Counted from the first letter of the stretch, positions 25,554 to 35,242 are shown. The stretch is 64,000 bases of DNA from Ignavibacteriales bacterium (GCA_026390575.1 JAPLFR010000002.1:62001-126000), one strand, 5' to 3'. Notes: generated from the sequence alone by a model not told the origin. Numbers and translations: made by a program.

Positions 25554-26228
25554 CTACGATAAGTCAATCATTTTAATATCTCTAATGTACTTTACTGTTT
25601 TATCTTCTTTCAAATTCCGAAGTTTTTCGAGCTTCAACTGCATCCGTTCCACATTGTCTTTGATCAGTTTTAAGTATTTCACAGCTTTTTCAGGTAACGA
25701 ATTCTGTTCAAGTTCACTGACGATCTTATTCATATCTTCAAGTGGTTCACTGATCTTATCGGAAATACTTACAACAATTTCCTGCATTGCTTCCAAGCGT
25801 TTTCGCTTCATTTCCAATTTATCCTGTTCTTGCTTCAGATATCCCTTCTCTACGACCCTGAGAAGTGTTTGCGGAAAAACGTGTGTGACAACATCTTCTT
25901 TCAGCAAATAGTCTTTCACACCCATCCGCATCACTTCAACTGCAAAATTCACATCTTTGCTCGTTGTAAGAAACACAACAGGAATGTCGTATTTCAAGTC
26001 CTTCAACTTGTGAGTGAATTCTACGCCGCTCATTCCCTGCAGAACGTCTTCGGTCACGATCACATCGACAGCGTTTTGTTCCTCAAGAAATAGTATCGCC
26101 TTTTCAGCACTTGGCTGCCAAATAATATCAAAACGTGCACCCTCAAATTTTGAAAGACGTTCGCTCATAGATTGAACATCTTGCTCGGTCCCGTTCACAT
26201 AGAGTACTCGTATTTTTTCGTTACTCAT
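25554..26228 (-). CDS. Receiver plus HisKA-like hybrid lacking both phospho-acceptors
   Basis: A 224-residue protein in two parts. Residues 1-120 have the receiver fold, but the acidic pocket reads V11-N12-G13 instead of VDD, and the phospho-acceptor position is E60 (VTEDVLQGMSG aligned to a usual TDxxMPGMSG). T88/T89 and K110 remain. Residues about 140-220 resemble a HisKA dimerisation region whose usual VNHEINNPL reads ISDKISEPL, putting D157 where His is expected. It probably works as a phosphorylation-independent scaffold; this is inference. It sits between two TPM genes downstream of lemA. Confidence 0.72.
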   Translation of the reverse strand: MSNEKIRVLYVNGTEQDVQSMSERLSKFEGARFDIIWQPSAEKAILFLEEQNAVDVIVTEDVLQGMSGVEFTHKLKDLKYDIPVVFLTTSKDVNFAVEVMRMGVKDYLLKEDVVTHVFPQTLLRVVEKGYLKQEQDKLEMKRKRLEAMQEIVVSISDKISEPLEDMNKIVSELEQNSLPEKAVKYLKLIKDNVERMQLKLEKLRNLKEDKTVKYIRDIKMIDLS

Positions 26229-26257
26229 ATGGCACTCACTCTACTTCCCGCTCTTCA

Positions 26258-27013
26258 TTACCAGCTGCCGGAGGCACCGCCGCCGCCAGACATTCCACCA
26301 CCGCCGCTAAATCCACCGCCGCCGCCAAATCCACCTCCACCAAATCCGCCACTGCCAAAACCGCCACCATAGCCCCAACCGGAAAAATAGCTATGACCGC
26401 CTGAACCGATAATCGATCGTCGCCGTGACGTCATCATCGGCATGAGAACGAAGATAACAAAGAGGATGACTAATGTCACAAGTCCAGCTGATGCGGCAGG
26501 TGCTCTTTTCCCTTTATTGTCTGCATGATACTCGCCGGCGGTTGCGCGCATAATCGCATCAACACCGGTGACGATGCCGCCGAAATAATTATCAGCTTTA
26601 AAGTACGGAGTAATTTCCTGGCGGATGATCTGCGATGTTATAGCATCAGTGAGCACGCCTTCCAATCCATAGCCTACTTCTATTCTCATTGCATGATCTT
26701 GTTTTGCAATGAGAAGCAGCACGCCATTATCCTTCTTCGCTTGACCAATCTTGTTTTCTGTAAAAGTTTTATTGGCATACTCTTCAATACTCTCGCCTTC
26801 GAGCGAACGAATCATGAGAACAACAACCTGCGTAGAGGTTGAATCCTCAAAGCTTTTCAGCAATTGATCCAACTGCTGCCATTCCTGAAAGCTCAGTGTG
26901 TTTGTGAAGTCTGAAACACGTTGTTCAAGCTTCGGGATTTTCGTTTCTGCAGCAGCAAATGCACTGCATATAACGATCAAAAGAACAAGAACAACCCAGC
27001 GAAAATTTTTCAT
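26258..27013 (-). CDS. YgcG-like TPM-domain membrane protein
   Basis: A 251-residue exported TPM protein. The signal peptide is MKNFRWVVLVLLIVICSAFA. The TPM domain includes RVSDFTNTLS, STQVVVLMIRSLEG, KDNGVLLLIAK and EVGYGLEGVLTD. A membrane helix (about 178-195) is followed by a Gly/Ser/Phe-rich tail ending GASGSW. It follows lemA by nine bases; LemA and YgcG-type proteins are commonly neighbours. Confidence 0.88.
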   Translation of the reverse strand: MKNFRWVVLVLLIVICSAFAAAETKIPKLEQRVSDFTNTLSFQEWQQLDQLLKSFEDSTSTQVVVLMIRSLEGESIEEYANKTFTENKIGQAKKDNGVLLLIAKQDHAMRIEVGYGLEGVLTDAITSQIIRQEITPYFKADNYFGGIVTGVDAIMRATAGEYHADNKGKRAPAASAGLVTLVILFVIFVLMPMMTSRRRSIIGSGGHSYFSGWGYGGGFGSGGFGGGGFGGGGGFSGGGGMSGGGGASGSW

Positions 27014-27021
27014 AGGGATAC

Positions 27022-27627
27022 TCAGAATTTTACTTGCGGTGCCTTTTCAGACCCTGCAATGGATTTAAAATATTGTGCTTCACGGAATCCGCCAAAACCC
27101 GCTATCATCGATGCGGGGAACCGGCGAATCATGACATTAAATTCCTGCACTGTTTCGTTAAAACGGCGGCGCTCTACCGCGATGCGATTTTCGGTGCCTT
27201 CCAATTGCGACTGGAGTTCAAGAAAATTTTGATTGGATTTTAAATCAGGATATTTTTCTACAATAACCATCAAGCGCGACAATGCCGCACCTAATCCGTC
27301 TTGTGCCTGTTGGAAATGCTGAAATGCCTGGGGATCGCGCAAAACTTCTGGTGTCACTTTCATTTGGCCAACACTGGCGCGTGCTTCCGTTACACCAATA
27401 AGCACGTCTTTTTCCTGCTTTGCATACCCTTTCACTGTTTCAACAAGATTCGGTATCAGATCGTAACGACGCTGGTATTGGTTCTCGACTTGGCTCCAAC
27501 CATTTTTCACGCCTTCATCTGCGCTGACAATTTTGTTATAGACACCAACACCCCAGCCAATTGTTAAAAAGATAACCAATAGCAAACCGCCAAGAATCGA
27601 TAACGTGATAATCAATCCTTTACTCAT
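27022..27627 (-). CDS. lemA: LemA family protein
   Basis: A 201-residue protein with an N-terminal membrane segment and helical bundle. The motifs NGWSQVENQYQRRYDLIPNL and VKGYAKQEKDVL are diagnostic, as is RRRFNETVQEFNVMIRRFP. Function of LemA is not settled. It leads a run with two TPM genes, the receiver hybrid and the nitrilase. Confidence 0.94.
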   Translation of the reverse strand: MSKGLIITLSILGGLLLVIFLTIGWGVGVYNKIVSADEGVKNGWSQVENQYQRRYDLIPNLVETVKGYAKQEKDVLIGVTEARASVGQMKVTPEVLRDPQAFQHFQQAQDGLGAALSRLMVIVEKYPDLKSNQNFLELQSQLEGTENRIAVERRRFNETVQEFNVMIRRFPASMIAGFGGFREAQYFKSIAGSEKAPQVKF

Positions 27628-27665
27628 TTTATTCTCCTCATATTTTTTCGATTAAATTGTATGTT

Positions 27666-27694
27666 ATTGTACCAAATCTTCGTGCCAAAAACAA
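27666..27694 (-). promoter_or_regulatory. Sigma70-like promoter for lemA
   Basis: TTGTTT (27694-27689) and TACAAT (27671-27666) are 17 bases apart on the minus strand, about 39 bases before the lemA ATG. Confidence 0.6.
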
Positions 27695-27778
27695 CAAAGC
27701 CAAATGATGATCCAAGACCTTTGCAAATTCAATGACTTGTGAGTACTTTGCAGGGAACAATGGAACAGGAATGTATCT

Positions 27779-28156
27779 ATGCGGATTTATCTTCATTCAA
27801 AAATCCATAAAGCAACAATCACAAACGCAAATCTTCATTACGTTGGTTCTATTACAATCGATGAACGATTAATGAAGCTGGCCGATTTGTGTGAGTACGA
27901 AAAAGTGCTCGTCGTTGATAATACCAACGGCCAACGGCTCGAGACTTACGTCATCAAGGGAAAGAAAGACTCCGGTGTCATCGGCATCAATGGCGCAGCC
28001 GCTCACCTTATGCACAAAGGCGATGAAGTAATCATTATGTCGTTTCAGATTTCTGACCGCCCTAAGAAACCTGTCAACATTCTTGTTGATCGTAAGAATC
28101 AATTTATAAAATATCTCAAAGAAAAGTCCGAGATGCGGGATGCAGATGGATGTTAA
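27779..28156 (+). CDS. panD: Aspartate 1-decarboxylase
   Basis: Makes beta-alanine for pantothenate and CoA. The 125-residue precursor self-cleaves between Gly23 and Ser24 (HYVGSITID) to expose a pyruvoyl group. SKIHKATIT and [18 protein letters not shown] are typical. It is a lone plus-strand gene between lemA and rho; I see only a weak promoter candidate upstream (TTGCAA, 17 bases, TACTTT). Confidence 0.96.
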   Translation: MRIYLHSKIHKATITNANLHYVGSITIDERLMKLADLCEYEKVLVVDNTNGQRLETYVIKGKKDSGVIGINGAAAHLMHKGDEVIIMSFQISDRPKKPVNILVDRKNQFIKYLKEKSEMRDADGC

Positions 28157-28311
28157 ATCAATGGAACAGTGTTCCATGAGCAGTGATGATTGAGGAGTTA
28201 CGTTTTTAGCTTTTCTTTCAAAAAGTATATCTGATAAAAATTGCTACTGCATCTTAAGGAAGAACACCATAAAGTTCTTTCCTTCAATCCGAAAAAATTA
28301 CCAGTCTCCCC

Positions 28312-28353
28312 AAAAACAACAGAGCCACGAATTTCTTTCGATCATCGTGGCTC
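28312..28353 (-). terminator. Terminator after rho
   Basis: On the minus strand the nine-base stem GAGCCACGA / TCGTGGCTC is followed by TGTTGTTTTTGG. It lies between the convergent rho and panD genes. Confidence 0.65.
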
Positions 28354-28360
28354 GATTCAG

Positions 28361-29614
28361 TTAGCTATTCATCACCTTGAGGAATTCTTTGTTTGTTTTT
28401 GTACCTCGCATTTTATCAAGCAAGAGTTCCATTGCTTCATTTGGTTCTAAATCACTCAAGAACTTGCGAAGAATCCAGACACGATTCAAATCATCAGGTT
28501 CGAACAGTATTTCTTCCTTGCGTGTGCCAGACCGATTCACATTAATCGCTGGGAAAATACGTTTATCACTTAAACCGCGATCCAGTACAATTTCCATGTT
28601 GCCGGTGCCTTTGAATTCTTCAAAGATTACTTCATCCATACGACTGCCGGTTTCCACCAGCGCAGTGGCAATAATAGTAAGACTTCCGCCTTCTTCAATA
28701 TTTCGCGCAGCACCAAAGAATCGTTTTGGACGATGCAATGCATTTGCATCAACACCGCCGGAAAGAATCTTGCCGCTATGCGGAACAACCGTGTTGTGTG
28801 CGCGTGCCAGGCGTGTAATGCTGTCGAGAAGAATAACAACATCCTTTTTTGCCTCAACTAACCGCTTTGCTTTATCCAATACCATATCCGCAACTTGCAC
28901 GTGCCGCTCTGGCGGTTCATCAAATGTGGAACTTACTACTTCTGCGCTGACCGAACGTTCCATGTCCGTTACTTCTTCCGGTCGCTCGTCGATCAGCAAA
29001 ACAATGAGTTTCACTTCCGGATGATTGCGGGTGATGCTGTTTGCCATCTTTTGGAGAAGGATCGTCTTCCCAGCTTTTGGAGGAGATACGATCATGCCAC
29101 GCTGGCCCTTTCCCACCGGCGCAAGCAAATCGAGAATGCGCATCGCATATTCGCCGGGAATGGTTTCCAACTTTATTCTCTGTGCCGGATACATCGGTGT
29201 CAGATTCTCAAACAAGACGCGTTCACGAATCAAATCCGGATGATCATCATTCACAGCCTCAACACGAAGCAGCGCAAAAAACCGTTCGCCTTCCTTCGGT
29301 GGGCGGACTTGACCACTCACTGTATCGCCCGTACGCAATCCAAATTTCTTAATCTGCGAAGGCGACACATAGATATCGTCAGGTGACGGCAAATAATTAT
29401 AATCAACCGAGCGGAGAAATCCGTATCCATCTGGCAGCACCTCGAGCACACCTTTACTAAACCCCAACCCATCTTTTTGGGTCTGTGCTTCGAGAATTTT
29501 AAAAATGAGATCCTGTTTGCGAAGATCGCTATAGCCAGTGATGTTGAGCTCTTTGGCAATCGCGTTCAACTCGGCAATTTTTTTAGTTTTTAATTCTGTG
29601 ATGTCCATTGGCAT
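28361..29614 (-). CDS. rho: Transcription termination factor Rho
   Basis: Hexameric RNA helicase, 417 residues. The N-terminal Rho-N helix region ([19 protein letters not shown]) leads into the RNA-binding cold-shock-like fold (GYGFLRS). The ATPase has Walker [12 protein letters not shown] and [13 protein letters not shown], and the R-loop [10 protein letters not shown]. There is no large insertion between the Rho-N and RNA-binding regions. The upstream promoter implies a leader of about 170 bases. Confidence 0.97.
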   Translation of the reverse strand: MPMDITELKTKKIAELNAIAKELNITGYSDLRKQDLIFKILEAQTQKDGLGFSKGVLEVLPDGYGFLRSVDYNYLPSPDDIYVSPSQIKKFGLRTGDTVSGQVRPPKEGERFFALLRVEAVNDDHPDLIRERVLFENLTPMYPAQRIKLETIPGEYAMRILDLLAPVGKGQRGMIVSPPKAGKTILLQKMANSITRNHPEVKLIVLLIDERPEEVTDMERSVSAEVVSSTFDEPPERHVQVADMVLDKAKRLVEAKKDVVILLDSITRLARAHNTVVPHSGKILSGGVDANALHRPKRFFGAARNIEEGGSLTIIATALVETGSRMDEVIFEEFKGTGNMEIVLDRGLSDKRIFPAINVNRSGTRKEEILFEPDDLNRVWILRKFLSDLEPNEAMELLLDKMRGTKTNKEFLKVMNS

Positions 29615-29791
29615 GGAAAGTATACCTCGATGTTAGTTTGATAGAATGAGAAGAGAAAATATATTTGATGATCGTATGATAAAATGCGAGTACAATATTT
29701 TTTATAAATAATTAGATCGGAACAAAATTTCTTGAAGTAACCTTGGTTGGGTATATAGGAAATGAATATTTCTCTACCAACTTGCACTTCT

Positions 29792-29820
29792 ATGATACTC
29801 GATTATTGGTTTATTGTCAA
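29792..29820 (-). promoter_or_regulatory. Promoter for rho, overlapping the end of folC
   Basis: TTGACA (29820-29815) and TATCAT (29797-29792) are 17 bases apart on the minus strand; the -35 box lies in the last codons of folC. The predicted leader of about 170 bases is AT-rich and long enough for attenuation, the way rho is self-controlled in Escherichia coli. Confidence 0.72.
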
Positions 29821-31104
29821 GTATTTTTCCTTATTGAGGAACGCGACCGCCTCACCAATGACAAAGTGAGAACCTGTTATCAGTATTGGCGCGCCATCAC
29901 GCTGGCTCAGTGCCGATGCAACGCCATCGGCAACAGTATGAAATTCCTTCACAGACAATCCGACTCGGCGAATTTCCCGAGCTATCTCAGCGGTACTTCG
30001 TGATCGTTCTGTCTGCGCTTCTACTATGAAAACACTTTTTGCAATCTGCCGAAGCTCTGAGATAATAGTCAGATAATTCTTATCTTGCATCAAACCAAAA
30101 ACAATATGAATTTTTCCAAGGTGTAATCTTTTCAGTGACGCACACAGTACGCGCACCGCTTCCGGGTTATGCGCAACATCGGCAAGGACAAGAGGATTTC
30201 TCTGAACAACCGACAGGCGTGCTTGAATTCCTGAAAACCGTTTGATATCCGCCAATCCTTCACGAATTGCCTTTTCATCAACCGTAAAATTACTTCGCTG
30301 AACAGCAACGGTGACTGCATGAAGAGCAAGAAGCGCATTCATTGCTTGATGCATGCCTGCCAGCGATATGCGCACATTTTTAAAATTTTTCCCCGCTACA
30401 TCACAATCCACCAAAAGTCCATCGAGAGAGGATTGATGAATAAGAACTCTATTCGGGCGGACACGAATGAATTGCGATTTTTTTTTGATACAGATATCAC
30501 TAAGAACTTGAACTGCTTTCTGCGATTTCACGCCTGTAATGCAGGGAACTCCTTTCTTGACAATTCCTCCTTTTTCGAAAGCAATCTTTTCCAGACTCGT
30601 ACCGAGAATCTGTGTGTGTTCCAAACCGATAGTTGTAATGACAGAAACTAACGGCAGAAGAGTATTTGTTGCATCTAATCTGCCGCCCAAACCGGTTTCC
30701 ACAACAGCGATATCCACATGAGATTCGGCAAAGTATTTGAATGCCATTGCAGTCACCGCTTCAAAAAAAGTATAGTGTTTCTTTTCTACCTGAGAACGAA
30801 TTGCAGTTGCGAGCCGCGCTGCTGCTCGCGAAGAGATTGCTTTTCCGTTGACTCTTATTCTTTCATTAAACCTGACAATATGCGGCGAAGTGTAAAGTCC
30901 TGTTTTGTAGCCTGCTGCCGTAAATATTGAAGCTATCATCGAAGCGGTAGATCCTTTACCGTTCGTACCGGCAACGTGGATTGAAGAAAATTGTTTTTCC
31001 GGATGATCAAGAGAAGTAAGTAATGTTCGGATTCCATGCAATCCGAATTTCATTCCAAACTTCTGGAGACCGTAAAGAAATCTGATAGATGCAGTGTACG
31101 TCAA
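29803..31104 (-). CDS. folC: Folylpolyglutamate/dihydrofolate synthase
   Basis: A Mur-ligase-fold enzyme that adds glutamate to folates, 433 residues. The P-loop is HVAGTNGKGSTASMIA and the second motif is TSPHIVRFNERIRVNG; VETGLGGRLDATN is diagnostic. The start is a TTG with no clear Shine-Dalgarno, so a few codons are uncertain. folE, another folate-pathway gene, lies four genes upstream on the same strand. Confidence 0.94.
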   Translation of the reverse strand: MTYTASIRFLYGLQKFGMKFGLHGIRTLLTSLDHPEKQFSSIHVAGTNGKGSTASMIASIFTAAGYKTGLYTSPHIVRFNERIRVNGKAISSRAAARLATAIRSQVEKKHYTFFEAVTAMAFKYFAESHVDIAVVETGLGGRLDATNTLLPLVSVITTIGLEHTQILGTSLEKIAFEKGGIVKKGVPCITGVKSQKAVQVLSDICIKKKSQFIRVRPNRVLIHQSSLDGLLVDCDVAGKNFKNVRISLAGMHQAMNALLALHAVTVAVQRSNFTVDEKAIREGLADIKRFSGIQARLSVVQRNPLVLADVAHNPEAVRVLCASLKRLHLGKIHIVFGLMQDKNYLTIISELRQIAKSVFIVEAQTERSRSTAEIAREIRRVGLSVKEFHTVADGVASALSQRDGAPILITGSHFVIGEAVAFLNKEKYLTINQ

Positions 31105-31146
31105 CGTAATGTTACGCGGAAATAAGTAATGCGATTTTCTGGTATT

Positions 31147-32115
31147 TCACATCCACGATTGAAGGACCGAAAACTTAATATCGGCATCAAGCGCACCAAC
31201 CAGTGTGCTGATGTCCGAAATGTTATTTTCACGGGCATAATTTTCCAATCCTTTTGCGATCTTTACGGAAATTGCGGGATCGATAAAGTTCATTGTACCG
31301 ATTTGCACCGCAGTTGCCCCCACGAGCAGGAATTCAATTGCATCTTCGGTACTGGCAATTCCGCCGATGCCAAATACCGGAATTTTTACTGCCTGGGCAA
31401 CTTCATAAACCTTCGCCAGTGCAACCGGTTTAATAGCTGGTCCAGAGAGACCGCCAGTGACGGTGGAAAGTTTTGGTTTGCGTGTTTTAATGTCAACCGC
31501 CATTCCGATGAGTGTATTCATTACAGAAACAGCGTCCGCTCCTGCCGACTCCGCGGCGCGTGCAAATTCTGAAATATGTGTTACATTTGGTGTCAACTTA
31601 AGAATGAGCGGTTTGGTCGTTAATTTGCGAAGATGTGAAGTGATTTCCGCCGTCATGTTACAGTCGGTTCCGAAGCTCATTCCGCCTTCTTTAACATTCG
31701 GGCACGAAACATTGATTTCATAACCCGAAATTCCAACTTGTTCTTCCAGCACGCTCAGAACATCACAGAATTCTTTAAGCGAGCTTGCAGCAATGTTCAC
31801 AAGAATGCGAGTATTGAGTGTGCGGAGGTAAGGAAGTCTCTGCTCGATAAACGATTGGACACCGATATTAGCAAGTCCGATTGAGTTGAGCATGCCGCTT
31901 GCCGTTTCAGTAATGCGCTGCGGAGGATTGCCGGAACGTGGTTTCCATGAAAGCGACTTAGTAAAGATTCCACCTAACTGATTCACATCTACCAAATCGC
32001 GAACTTCATCACCATATCCAAACGTGCCAGAAGCGACAAACACGCGGTTCTTGAATTCCACACCACAAAGTGTGAACGATGTTTTTATTCCGCTCGCCGG
32101 TGAGGACGTTGTCAT
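31147..32115 (-). CDS. pyrD: Dihydroorotate dehydrogenase, catalytic subunit (class 1B)
   Basis: Oxidises dihydroorotate in UMP synthesis. The active-site loop is NVSCPNVKEGG with the catalytic Cys. FMN-site features VFVASGTFGYGDE and FGIGGIAS are present. Length is 322 residues. The overlap with pyrK by four bases marks a class 1B enzyme that passes electrons through PyrK to NAD. Confidence 0.95.
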   Translation of the reverse strand: MTTSSPASGIKTSFTLCGVEFKNRVFVASGTFGYGDEVRDLVDVNQLGGIFTKSLSWKPRSGNPPQRITETASGMLNSIGLANIGVQSFIEQRLPYLRTLNTRILVNIAASSLKEFCDVLSVLEEQVGISGYEINVSCPNVKEGGMSFGTDCNMTAEITSHLRKLTTKPLILKLTPNVTHISEFARAAESAGADAVSVMNTLIGMAVDIKTRKPKLSTVTGGLSGPAIKPVALAKVYEVAQAVKIPVFGIGGIASTEDAIEFLLVGATAVQIGTMNFIDPAISVKIAKGLENYARENNISDISTLVGALDADIKFSVLQSWM

Positions 32116-32888
32116 AAATTCACTTCCGTTGAAAGAAATGCGGGTCCATCTTTACAGACGAGTGCATATTTTGCAGGTCCTTCTGTCCGTTCTACTGCAC
32201 AACCTTGACAAATACCGAAACCACAAGCCATCTGTCCTTCCAGCGACATTTCACAGCAGATGTTCTTACAACGAGCAAGTTCTGTAAGTGCCTTCAACAT
32301 GACTGTTGGACCGCAGGCAAATATTTTCGCTTTGCCAAAATTGTTTTGAACAAGAGATGACTCAAGAAGTTGGACGACATTTCCATGAAATCCATTGCTG
32401 CCGTCATCCGTCGCTATGCGGACATTTTGCAGGTGCTCAGTAAAAACCTGTTCTGTATTTCTGTATCCTATAAATGTCTCAATTCGCTTGCCCCGTTTCA
32501 ACAATTCGTCTGTCAGAAAAGGAAACGGTGCTACACCGATTCCACCCGCAACAAGCAGTGCAGTGTCATACTCGGCGTTCCCATGGAACGGCTCGCCAAG
32601 CGGACCTACAATATCAACCCAATCTCCAAGGTGTTTCCGAGAAAGCAGATTTGTGCCAATTCCAACAACGTGAAAAATTATTTCAAGGATGTCATCCTCA
32701 ATACGAGAGATGCTAAACGGCCTTCGCAAGAACGGTCCTTCTCCAGTTTCAGCGGCAAGTATGTTGACAAATTGTCCGGGTTGCGCTGAAGCGGCAATTT
32801 CTGGCGATTTGAATCGGAAGAGAAATGTCTTCGCGGCAACTTCACGACAAGATTGCACTGGGGATAATTGTTGAACTATCATACTCAC
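32112..32888 (-). CDS. pyrK: Dihydroorotate dehydrogenase electron transfer subunit
   Basis: FAD and 2Fe-2S subunit of class 1B dihydroorotate dehydrogenase, 258 residues. The flavin site is FLRRPFSISRIED, the NAD domain has LLVAGGIGVAPFPFL, and the cluster ligands lie in CGFGICQGC with a fourth Cys in LVCKDGPAF. It is directly upstream of pyrD and translationally coupled to it. Confidence 0.95.
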   Translation of the reverse strand: MSMIVQQLSPVQSCREVAAKTFLFRFKSPEIAASAQPGQFVNILAAETGEGPFLRRPFSISRIEDDILEIIFHVVGIGTNLLSRKHLGDWVDIVGPLGEPFHGNAEYDTALLVAGGIGVAPFPFLTDELLKRGKRIETFIGYRNTEQVFTEHLQNVRIATDDGSNGFHGNVVQLLESSLVQNNFGKAKIFACGPTVMLKALTELARCKNICCEMSLEGQMACGFGICQGCAVERTEGPAKYALVCKDGPAFLSTEVNL

Positions 32889-32895
32889 TGAAATT

Positions 32896-35235
32896 CTATT
32901 CCTTGTCGAGAGAGTCCGGTTTCAGCACAGGGTTTTTCCTTTGTTCATTCTCTTTATCGATTCGCGGAAAAATCGGCTGATGTTTCACTGTATCCTTTTC
33001 AAATCTCATTGTATTTCTTTGAACACTGTCTGGACCAAACGATTTTTGTGGCGGAGACATCGGCAGATGTTTCACTGTATCCTTTTCAAATCTCGTTGTA
33101 TTTCTTTGAACACTGTCTGGACCAAACGATTTTTGTGGCGGAGACATCGGCAGATGTTTCACTGTATCCTTTTCAAATCTCGCTGCGTTTTTCTGAATAC
33201 TGTCTGAACTGAACGATTTTATGATTTGTGGGTTATTTTTCGTTTTCATTGTATCAATCTTTATCGTATCAGATTGCTGAACTTCTAAGGATCGTTTTGA
33301 CGCAGCAAGCGCATACATTGTGCCTTTGTGATCATTTATTACCCGCTTGTATTGTATTATCGCACTATCCGGTTGTGCAAGACGATTTTCCATGATCCAT
33401 CCAATCGCATATTCACTCTTAGCTGCAAATGGTGATTTTGGAAATAATTGTATAATAGAACGGAGTGTTTCAATTGCTTTTTCGTATAGTTGAGCATCAA
33501 CTTGTTTTTCGGATCGTGCATAGTATTCCGAGGCAGAATCCGTTTTCACCGTTGAATTTGTTTTTCGAAGGAATCGACGCGCTTCATCTGCATAAATCGA
33601 CTCAGGAAAATCGCGATCAAGACGCAAATGGTATTCTTCTGGTGCAGGGAGTTTCTTTTCCGGATTAATTCTAGAAAGCTCTGCAAGTATGTAAAGAATA
33701 CGCGGACTGCGGGAATGATTATAACTCCATACAAGAGACTGATTATACCAAGTGAATGCTGAATCCGGCACCACAACTTCTGAATAGAATATATCACCTA
33801 GCTCCTGCGCAGCAATAGACTTGAGTATACGAAGCGAGTCAGCGCTTGGGAGCACAGGCTGGACAACAACTTGTACGGGTTTCCGCTTTGTTGTATCTGA
33901 GACAACATTCTTTGTCTTAAGGGAATCGATATGGGAAATTACAGAGAGCGAATCAACGCGTGTAACTTTTCGATGTGTTGAATCAGCAGCTATGGTATTG
34001 AGCGTGTCGAGAACTATTTTGTGCGTAGTATCACTGAGAACGAATAACAAACTATCCGCTGTATTCAATCGATGCCATGCATCAAAATAGCGGGTGAGCG
34101 CTATAAATTTTCTACGCCCCTCTGCTATAACGCTTGGTCCTGTTGCAGCGTTCACTTCTGAATAATATTTCAGCGCTTGCTGGTAATTACCAATCTCCTT
34201 CTCGAACATTGATCCGAGTTGATATGCAGAACGTACAGCGTACTCGGTGCGAGCGTACGTCGTGTCCACATAAATATATTCGGCAATTGCATCGGCTCGT
34301 CTTCCGCTTGCGGCATAGTTATTCGCTCGCTCAAAGAGTAAAGCCGCCAAATATTCCTTATTACGGAAATCATCAATCATGGAATTAACCAGAGCCAACC
34401 CTTTGTTCTGCTCTCCCATTGTACGATAGGCGATTGACGCTTGCAATTTGCTGTAATAGTTTAAATAAATATCAGAAGTGTATTCTTCAGTTCGGAGATA
34501 CACTTCTACCGCCTTTTTATATTGACCATCTGTAAAATAAATATCTCCCACACTTCTCAGCGCATCACATTTGTCAGCATTACTATTTGCAATGGAGATC
34601 GCTTTTTCGTACTCGGCAATTGATTTATCCGTTTGGTTCATCCGGCGATAAAGTACACCGAGCAGTACGTGTCCTTGAGTTTCTATTTCATTTTCATTGC
34701 TCGTCTGAGCAGCAAGTATCACTGCATCACTCTCACGAACGCCATCATTCAATTTTCCCAATTTCTCTGCCGATCGCGCGTACCAAAGCTGTGCTTCTAA
34801 CGCCAGCGAACTGTTTGGAAATTGCGCTAGCAATTCGGCAAATTTTCGTTCTGCCTTGAGGTATTCCGCTTGATAGAAAAAGGATTTTCCAATAAGCAGG
34901 AGTGAATTATCGACTAAACTGCTGGTAGAATGAAATGCAAGAATATAGGAACATTTATCAATAACCTGTCCAAGCTTCTGTTTTGCTGTTGCAGGAATCT
35001 GATTAGCTTGCGCAGCAGGAACTTCTTTTCCCCGCGCCTGAAGAGCTGCTGTTGTGATTTCCTCTTCTGCATCACTGAACAATTTTTTTGCATTATAGTA
35101 TCCATTAAAGTACGTAACCATGTTTTCGTACCCCAACGAAATAGTATTGCCAATAGAACAGCCGTTACAGAAGAATGCCATTACAAGAAAAAAGACGGCC
35201 AGGCATAATCGGACGTAGTGTAGGTGTTTCTTCAT
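32896..35235 (-). CDS. TPR lipoprotein, PorW/SprE-like
   Basis: About 779 residues from the ATG at 35235. The signal ends in a lipobox FFCNGC. A YENMVTYFNGYYNAKKLFSD stretch right after it resembles the start of T9SS-associated PorW/SprE lipoproteins. Many TPR helix pairs follow (for example LGVLYRRMNQTDKSIAEYEKA and AYQLGSMFEKEIGNYQQALKYY, quoted in part as NYQQALKYYSEVN). The C-terminal part carries 29-residue repeats and is Lys/Pro-rich. Function is inferred; the T9SS link is supported by the sorting-tail protein at 16201-17949. Confidence 0.65.
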   Translation of the reverse strand: MKKHLHYVRLCLAVFFLVMAFFCNGCSIGNTISLGYENMVTYFNGYYNAKKLFSDAEEEITTAALQARGKEVPAAQANQIPATAKQKLGQVIDKCSYILAFHSTSSLVDNSLLLIGKSFFYQAEYLKAERKFAELLAQFPNSSLALEAQLWYARSAEKLGKLNDGVRESDAVILAAQTSNENEIETQGHVLLGVLYRRMNQTDKSIAEYEKAISIANSNADKCDALRSVGDIYFTDGQYKKAVEVYLRTEEYTSDIYLNYYSKLQASIAYRTMGEQNKGLALVNSMIDDFRNKEYLAALLFERANNYAASGRRADAIAEYIYVDTTYARTEYAVRSAYQLGSMFEKEIGNYQQALKYYSEVNAATGPSVIAEGRRKFIALTRYFDAWHRLNTADSLLFVLSDTTHKIVLDTLNTIAADSTHRKVTRVDSLSVISHIDSLKTKNVVSDTTKRKPVQVVVQPVLPSADSLRILKSIAAQELGDIFYSEVVVPDSAFTWYNQSLVWSYNHSRSPRILYILAELSRINPEKKLPAPEEYHLRLDRDFPESIYADEARRFLRKTNSTVKTDSASEYYARSEKQVDAQLYEKAIETLRSIIQLFPKSPFAAKSEYAIGWIMENRLAQPDSAIIQYKRVINDHKGTMYALAASKRSLEVQQSDTIKIDTMKTKNNPQIIKSFSSDSIQKNAARFEKDTVKHLPMSPPQKSFGPDSVQRNTTRFEKDTVKHLPMSPPQKSFGPDSVQRNTMRFEKDTVKHQPIFPRIDKENEQRKNPVLKPDSLDKE
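32981..33241. repeat. 87-bp tandem repeats inside the PorW-like gene
   Basis: Units start at 32981, 33068 and 33155. The first two are nearly identical and the third is divergent and partial. Each encodes 29 residues containing FEKDTVKH, SPPQKSFGPDS and VQRNT. The unit keeps frame, so copy number can vary without breaking the protein. Confidence 0.9.
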
Positions 35236-35242
35236 TGCTATC

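Noticed and set aside
32981-33241. Possible CRISPR-like repeats
   Set aside because: Units are contiguous 87-bp coding repeats in frame, with no spacers.
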